Part shown: positions 59,002-64,000 of the stretch, piece after piece
How positions within the stretch are numbered: position 1 is the first letter of the stretch
Layout: each line of letters opens with the position of its first letter
NCBI GenBank assembly: GCA_963971575.1
Contig: OZ020618.1
Coordinates: 8,992,501-9,056,500 of the forward strand
From: Liopterus haemorrhoidalis
Lineage: Eukaryota; Arthropoda; Insecta; Coleoptera; Dytiscidae
Length of the DNA: 64,000 nucleotides
Direction: 5' to 3'
Notes under the pieces: generated by a model
The model's database searches: none
The model's input: only the letters and a program-made list of their open reading frames with translations
Told to the model about the DNA's origin: nothing
Position numbers and translations under genes: made by a program

Positions 59002-60020
59002 TAAGAAAATATATAACTAAACACAAAACTGCTAATTAAACAACAAATTAAATAAAAAAGATAGGTAAAATTACTATAAGATAGAATGTGAACACAAGTG
59101 TCAAAACAAATCATAACGTAATATGTCGGTAAATGTAAACAAAATAAAATTTATCGATACCAATACAAATGTCCCTATATTAAAAAAAAACTTTTAAAAT
59201 TTGTGAATCTTCAAAATGACTATCGAACACAAACTAAATATGACTTCAATAGGTGTGATTTAGTAAAATAAAAGAGTGAAGAGCAATATTAGTCTATAAT
59301 TCAAATGAACAAAAAATCGATTTAGTTATTTTTTCGCCACTAAGTTTGTCATTGAAGTTATGACGCAAAACGGCGAAGTGCGCTGATTGAGCGATTTCAG
59401 TATACATATTTTATTTCAAATTGTCAGTTTTATATAAGAAACTTGTGAGAACTATACTGTTGCCCCCCCCCCCCGCAAGGAGATTACAGGAGATAAAAAT
59501 AGGTCGAATCAATATAAAATTTACAATTAAAAAAACATTAATTAAGACATCATGAAATTTATGTTTAATATTGAAAGTAAAATGAAGAAAATATTATAAA
59601 ATCTATGTAAAATGGATTCACCTTTTAATGATTCCTTTCACTTTCCATTAAGTCTTCTTTTGGTATCTCTATATCCTTAATCTTGTCGTATTTTATACTG
59701 TTTCCTTTCTAATGTGTTTTGGCATTTTTATGCTTATATAGTCGCGAAGATATCTATTACATTTAGATACAGATGCCGTTCCACTTTCAGTAAACACGTT
59801 TCTAATGAAGCCACAAAATATTATGATGCTTGTTTTACGTGCTAGTAAAGCTACTGATTAGTTAAGAGATTTGTGATTTAGTACTCACAAACTGGGGCTT
59901 AAAACCTCCAACAATTTTAAATTATCAAAATATTTGGATCTGTAAATAATTTGATTTTGACCATAAAGTAGTTGGTTGATTATAATTTAGGAAGGGTCAT
60001 CTGTAGTGATTTTGAATGTA
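59002..60020. other. No gene recognised
   Basis: AT-rich intronic sequence with a 14-bp C run near 59463. Confidence 0.5.
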
Positions 60021-60635
60021 TAATGGCGCGTCTACATCGAGGCAACATGGTAGCATGCGACCGTTCGCCATGTCGCATGCTACCAATGTGCAGCGGTCTG
60101 ATGAAAGCCGTGCGACATGTTGCTCGTTCCCGTTACTTGGCGGTAAACATCAAAGAGTTTTCGTGCGACACTCTACAAGTTCTGAAAGCCACATGTTCGC
60201 CATTTTGATATTTGATAGTTGTTATTATAGAAGTATTTGTTTTTTAAATTAACTAGTGTTGTAAGCGTTGCTATATCAACAAAAATTATTTAGCAACTTA
60301 AATTTATTTAAGATAAGTGAGTAAATATAAGTTTTGATAAAATAGAGTATGAGAAATAATGATAAACATAATTAAGTAAGGTTATGTTTTTGTTATGGAA
60401 TTAAAATTTGTTATAAAATAGTAAAAATTAGCTTGATATTACTTATAGTTATAAAATATAATAATATTTTTGCGATCCGCCATATTTATTCAGTAAACTG
60501 ACTGATCTATCAACAATAAACAGTAGCACGCTCCCAGTGTTGGTGTAGACACTAGCTTGTCAATGCGACATGGTCTGACGGTCTCGTCAGACTTGTCGTA
60601 TGCTACCATGTTGCCTCAATGTAGACGCGCCATTA
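60021..60635. mobile_element. PIF/Harbinger-type MITE, 609 bp
   Basis: TGGCGCGTCTACATCGAGGC, AACATGGTAGCAT at 60024 is mirrored at 60600-60632 with one or two changes. TAA lies left and TTA right (TWA type, one mismatch). GCGACATG/GTCGCATGCTACC palindromic motifs crowd both ends. TGGC...TCTACA/GTTACACGATG ends resemble 48120-48646. Confidence 0.87.
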
Positions 60636-61189
60636 GTATGTTTGAGATATGCTGATTTAATTCTTATTCAATGTTTTATAAATCAATTTTTATGATTGTG
60701 TTCCACGTCTTTCTCCAAGATTTATTTAAATAGGTCACCTAATTTATCAATATAGTCGCTAAATTGTATTCAGCGCGAATATGAGTACCATTGACACGTT
60801 GTTTATCACTGAAATTGCTTAAATTGAGTCGCGTAGCCAACGTGACATAGAAACGCACTTCCCTGACATTCAAGAACATCGAGGCAGTGGCGGAGAAATA
60901 TATTTGTAGTAAGGCAATTAAAATTATGTTCAATCAATAAATATTCTTTGAGATTAGACAATGTTCTTACAAAGTTTATGTATTATGGCCGAAGCCCGAA
61001 ATCGGCCAAAGTGGGAAGTGGCCGGCCAATTCGGGTACTGGCCAATATCGGCACACATTTACCGACCATGTCCGATCTTTTCTTGATTTTGGGATTTGGC
61101 CAGCCAGTTTGCGAAATAGGGGCGATCGGGCAAAGTCGGAAGAAAAAAGTTATGAGCATATTTTGGGTGTTTGTGTAATCATAATCACA
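60636..61189. other. Unrecognised; GC-rich GGCC-motif patch
   Basis: 60988-61140 is a GC-rich island of GGCCAA/TCGGCC/CGGGCAAAGTCGG phrases unlike its surroundings. No gene was recognised. Confidence 0.45.
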
Positions 61190-61670
61190 TTATATTGATT
61201 ATTAAAGTAATCAAAGATAGGCTGGTCAAATATCTCAATAAAAATAACATCCTGACTAGCAGGCAATACGGCTTTCAAACCAGTCTTTCAACTGAGGACG
61301 CACTTATAGAAGCAATAAATGCTATCCAAAATTCCCTTGAGAACGGCAAAATATTAACAGTCATTTTCTGTGACCTTATCAAGGCCTTTGATTGCGTGTC
61401 TCATAAAATTCTACTGACAAAACTCGAATACTACGGCATTAGAGGTACAGCACTCGATTTATTTGAATCGTATTTGACAAATAGGACTCAAATGGTGCAA
61501 TTAAACGGTACGCACTCGCTATCCCAAAAAAATAATGTACGGAATAGCCCAGGGTTCTATAATAGGCCCAATCCTATTCCTGCTCTATATTAACGACCTG
61601 CCTAGCAATATACCGGTGAAAACAATTTTATTTGCAGATGACACAACGTTTTTATATAAGCTATATAGCA
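61190..61670 (+). pseudogene. LINE reverse transcriptase palm fragment
   Basis: IKDRLVKYLNKNNILTSRQY, GFQTSLSTEDALIEAINAIQ, ILTVIFCDLIKAFDCVSHKI, LLTKLEYYGIRGTALDLFES and YLTNRTQMVQLNG are read from 61199; after a frameshift near 61540, YGIAQGSIIGPILFLLYIND, LP, and FADDTTF. DL.KAFDCV (first catalytic Asp) and FADD are diagnostic RT motifs of jockey-like LINEs. Ends abruptly both sides; no tail. Confidence 0.92.
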
Positions 61671-62126
61671 TCTCAAAACTTTCGTTTTAAAGAGGAAGGG
61701 GGTAGGTTTAAATCTGGAAACTCTCTCGGCTTCTCCATTTACCATTAATATGGTACCAATGAATCGGTATTATATTTTGTTTTCAAATACTTAAGTGTTG
61801 CTCTTCAAGTTGTATTTATGCTTCCTTATTGCACGTCACTGTTGATTATGTAATGTTGATATCATCGCTCCAATTAAATAAATTTTTTGTTTAAATTGGC
61901 GCCTCGCGAATGAAAAGAATTTTTATTTCTTCATGGACAATCTGGGAATTTAATATCGCTTTGGGTCATTAAAACGGTTTTGGTTATTGTCGCGTGCTCT
62001 TTGTAGCCCAAAAGCCGATATACGAGTTAATGATTTAATATAGATTAATGGTTTTTAAAAAAATTAACAGTATTTCTCAATTTATGGCCTAGAGAAACTG
62101 AAAAATCTTTTATAAAGCTTCAGTTA

Positions 62127-62345
62127 TTAGGGTTTTGTAGGTATGACCAATAAACCCTTAGAACGTTACTCATGTGTCGATCTGTTTGTCTGTCTGTACG
62201 GTAGAAATTGTGGCAGAACTGCTGGAAAATTGAAATATGGTATGGCTTGTCAACTCTGCGTCAAATATATAGGAAATCTAATGAGAGTTCAAAAAAAAAA
62301 AAAAAACATGAGAAAATATAGAAAAATATGTATTCAACGATAATA
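62127..62345 (-). repeat. Dispersed repeat D, partial inverted copy
   Basis: AGGGTTTTGTAGGTATGACC, AATAAACCC, then TCTGTTTGTCTGTCTGTACG, GTAGAAATTG and GAAAATTGAAATATGG, as in the D ends at 12.8 and 30.3 kb (complement). Confidence 0.75.
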
Positions 62346-62422
62346 AATATTTGTATGATGTTCTGATGTTTTTCAATTTGTGCTGTCTTAATAAAAATTT
62401 TTAAAAAAAATCATAAAAAAAC

Positions 62423-62583
62423 AAATGTCTATGGTGTGCCGACCGGCGTAGCGCAGTGGTAACACATGTGCTCTGCGTTGCTAAGGTCTCGGGTTCGAAT
62501 CCCGTTCAGGCATGGAATTTTTCAAGAATAAGAATTAGCCAGAATTGCCGAAGCAGCAAAGGCCATAAAAAAATGTCTATGGT
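62423..62583 (+). mobile_element. tRNA-derived SINE with 13-bp TSD
   Basis: Element 62436-62570 (135 bp). The A box TAGCGCAGTGG and B box GGTTCGAATCCC are intact and about 35 nt apart; a 50-nt tail ends ATAAAA. AAATGTCTATGGT flanks both sides exactly (62423-62435 and 62571-62583). The acceptor arm does not pair beyond TGCC/GGCA, so it is a SINE head, not a tRNA gene. Confidence 0.92.
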
Positions 62584-62590
62584 ATAAATC

Positions 62591-63065
62591 AGGGGTGTTC
62601 AAACTAAGGGTCGCGGAACAAATCCGGTCCGCAATAAAATATCATCCGGCCCGTGGACATTTTTAAAAAGATTAACTTGCATAAAAACAGCAATTTAAAA
62701 TAATCAGAAAATCGCAAAATAAATCATAACTATAACTAAATAATATCCGATTCTTAAAATTATTATTTTTTAATTATATTACCATTATTTTTAAGTTTGT
62801 TTTAAAATCAAGCGCCAAGAGCATAGCTGAATTCAAGTTGTTCGGCACGCCAGTTATTTAATGTGGCCCGATTGCGAAAAAGTTTGTAGACTCCTGGATA
62901 GATGAAAACTTATTTCGGACTGGGGTTATCCCGCGAGCCGTTGTTTGGGAACCACTTAGGCGCACACACAAGGGGGTTGTCCTCAGTTCCGGACCCACCC
63001 TAGGAATGGAAAAATCATTTACTTATTAAATACAAACTAAGCAAATGAAAATAATGATCACCTTT
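62591..63065. repeat. hAT-end debris and repeat F
   Basis: CAGGGGTGTTCAAACTAAGG at 62591 is a hAT-like end, and TGTTTGGGAACCACTT (62941-62956) a decayed opposite-type end. 62960-63065 is the inverse copy of repeat F at 8790. Confidence 0.6.
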
Positions 63066-63067
63066 TT

Positions 63068-63276
63068 TCAGTGGCGGCGCTAGCTCTTAAAATGCTTGGG
63101 GGGGGGGGGGGCAGGAAATATTTTTTTATCGTTTACATATGAAAATACAAGTAATGACCTAAAAAAAAAAGGTCCTCACTTCTAAAATATATTTTTTTCC
63201 AAGCAATTCTAGGGGGCCAGAGCGACTATTATGGGGGTCTGCCCCCCCCGGACCCCCCGCAAGCGCCGCCACTACC
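63068..63276 (+). mobile_element. MITE carrying the minisatellite unit, copy 2
   Basis: AGTGGCGGCGCTAGCTCTTA at the left and GCAAGCGCCGCCACT at the right, inverted over ~14 bp. It contains one CAAGTAATGACC, A run, GGTCCTCACTTCTAAAATA unit. Complement of 36305-36497. Lies 294 bp upstream of the third exon's acceptor. Confidence 0.85.
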
Positions 63277-63569
63277 TATTATATTTTTATGACCTACCGA
63301 TGACGAAATGGTGATTAAAAATTTTGTAGCACCCTCAGATTTAAAGATTAGATTTTCAAAATTTACCAAAATCATTTTATTCAAGCAAAGAGTCATTAAA
63401 AAGAACAGAATAAAACCGTTTAATCAAAGTTGCGGAAACCCTGAAAACGTTTCACGGAACCCCAGGGTTCCGCGGAACACAGGTTGAATACCACTGGTCT
63501 AAACATAGCTTTAAACATGCATGCTCGTTACTGAGTGCCACAAATATTAAGTATTTATTTTCTTTGCAG
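63277..63569 (+). other. Intron end before exon 3
   Basis: A hAT-like terminal fragment (GGAACCCCAGGGTTCCGCGG to GAATACCACTG, 63459-63498) lies here, then a T-rich tract with TTTGCAG acceptor. Confidence 0.6.
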
Positions 63570-63692
63570 ATGAAGGAATTACAAAAACGTTCACCTGTGC
63601 TCGTCCGTTGATTGGCCAATTTGTGTTTCTGCAATTAGTAGGTGTAGAAGGATCTCTAAGTTTATGTGAAGTTGAAGTATTTACAACAGAAG
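63570..63692 (+). CDS. fw: Exon: C-terminal part of fucolectin-type domain
   Basis: Internal exon of 41 codons, phase 1 at both ends, acceptor TTTGCAG and donor GTAAGT. It completes the FTP domain: DEGITKTFTCARPLIGQFVF, then a QLVG strand and the closing LSLCEVEVF strand that typically ends this fold, followed by TTE. Joined to the two previous exons, the domain is about 140 residues, normal for FTP. The 8.35 kb intron before it is full of mobile elements (Tc1, hAT-like, SINE, LINE). The protein must continue beyond the window because no stop is reached and a strong donor follows. In Furrowed a C-type lectin domain would come next; this cannot be tested here. Confidence 0.87.
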
Positions 63693-64000
63693 GTAAGTCT
63701 AATTATCTATTTTGACATATTACACTTACAGATGCAATTACCAATAGGTCAAAACATTTACAAATTACTTATGTTATTACCTCAACATCTTTGGTACGTG
63801 TTATATTCAATACACATACTATGTTTCAAATTTCGAAACTGTGTTCCATGTGCATAACGTGAAATGGAAAGTAGGATACAATAGTTAATAAATATTTTTG
63901 TTTTAAAAGATAAAATCAACGATCATGAATGTTGAATGTTAATAAATTACGAAACAGGAAATATTTTCAATATTTGTTTTTATATTCCATTGATAATTAT
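63693..64000 (+). other. Start of the next intron
   Basis: GTAAGTCT donor followed by AT-rich DNA to the window end. The next exon lies outside. Confidence 0.75.

Larger units (their letters stand above)
55221..63569 (+). other. 8.3-kb intron packed with mobile elements
   Basis: Phase-1 intron bounded by GTAAGT and TTTGCAG. Holds the 55582 TIR element, minisatellite, Tc1 copy 2, Harbinger-type MITE, RT fragment, SINE and MITE listed separately. Confidence 0.8.

Noticed and set aside
62440..62515. A functional tRNA gene
   Set aside because: A and B boxes are fine but the acceptor stem pairs only ~4 bp, and a 13-bp target duplication flanks a longer 135-bp unit, so it is a SINE.

Overview
This window is AT-rich animal DNA, most likely from an insect or another arthropod. 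The evidence is eukaryotic splice sites, a secreted lectin/sushi-type protein, and a dense load of mariner, Tc1, hAT, PIF/Harbinger-like, LINE, SINE and LTR debris. No bacterial-type genes are present. The species cannot be named from sequence alone.

The only host protein-coding gene I can support is on the + strand at the right end. Three exons (53514-53900, 55125-55220, 63570-63692) join in frame. Each has phase 1 at both ends and a GTAAGT donor. They encode one complete sushi/CCP module followed by a nearly complete fucolectin-type (FTP, F5/8C-like) carbohydrate-binding domain. This order fits the N-terminal part of Furrowed, an insect selectin-like cell-adhesion protein. The gene continues past 64000, and its signal-peptide exon was not found. 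The 53.5 kb to the left is therefore probably a giant first intron, or intron plus upstream intergenic DNA. At 28145-28236 there is a strong candidate recursive splice site (branch-point-like CTAAT, T-rich tract, TAG joined to GTGAGT, second donor 50 nt on), which would suit such an intron.

Mobile DNA, left to right: a hAT element with a transposase remnant and exact 8-bp target duplication (1.1-2.4 kb); LINE fragments (2.4-4.2 kb); a hAT MITE (4.7 kb); a TIR element 'B' (5.3-6.5 kb); a foldback element (7.5-8.1 kb); a nested mariner/Tc1 cluster (8.2-13.2 kb); a LINE (15.6-16.1 kb); a minisatellite (17.1-17.4 kb); MITEs (18.4 and 19.7 kb); a second 'B' copy carrying two nested insertions (20.9-23.6 kb); a hAT element with a duplicated end and paired hairpins (25-26 kb); a two-length minisatellite (26.9-27.5 kb); Harbinger-type elements (28.5 and 32.9 kb); a TIR element with an intact first coding exon (37.9-38.8 kb); an LTR element without coding capacity (39.5-41.5 kb); two families of dispersed repeats (42.5-45.9 kb); deleted Tc1 copies (47.5 and 58.5 kb); further MITEs (46.7, 48.1, 50.7, 60.0 kb); a reverse-transcriptase fragment (61.2 kb); and a tRNA-derived SINE with a 13-bp target duplication (62.4 kb).

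None of the transposon genes looks intact, so the window reads as layered transposon decay around a large-intron adhesion gene. The most useful features are precise insertion sites, including an empty-site comparison that proves TTAA targeting, several perfect hairpins or palindromes, and one tandem unit shared by MITEs and minisatellites.
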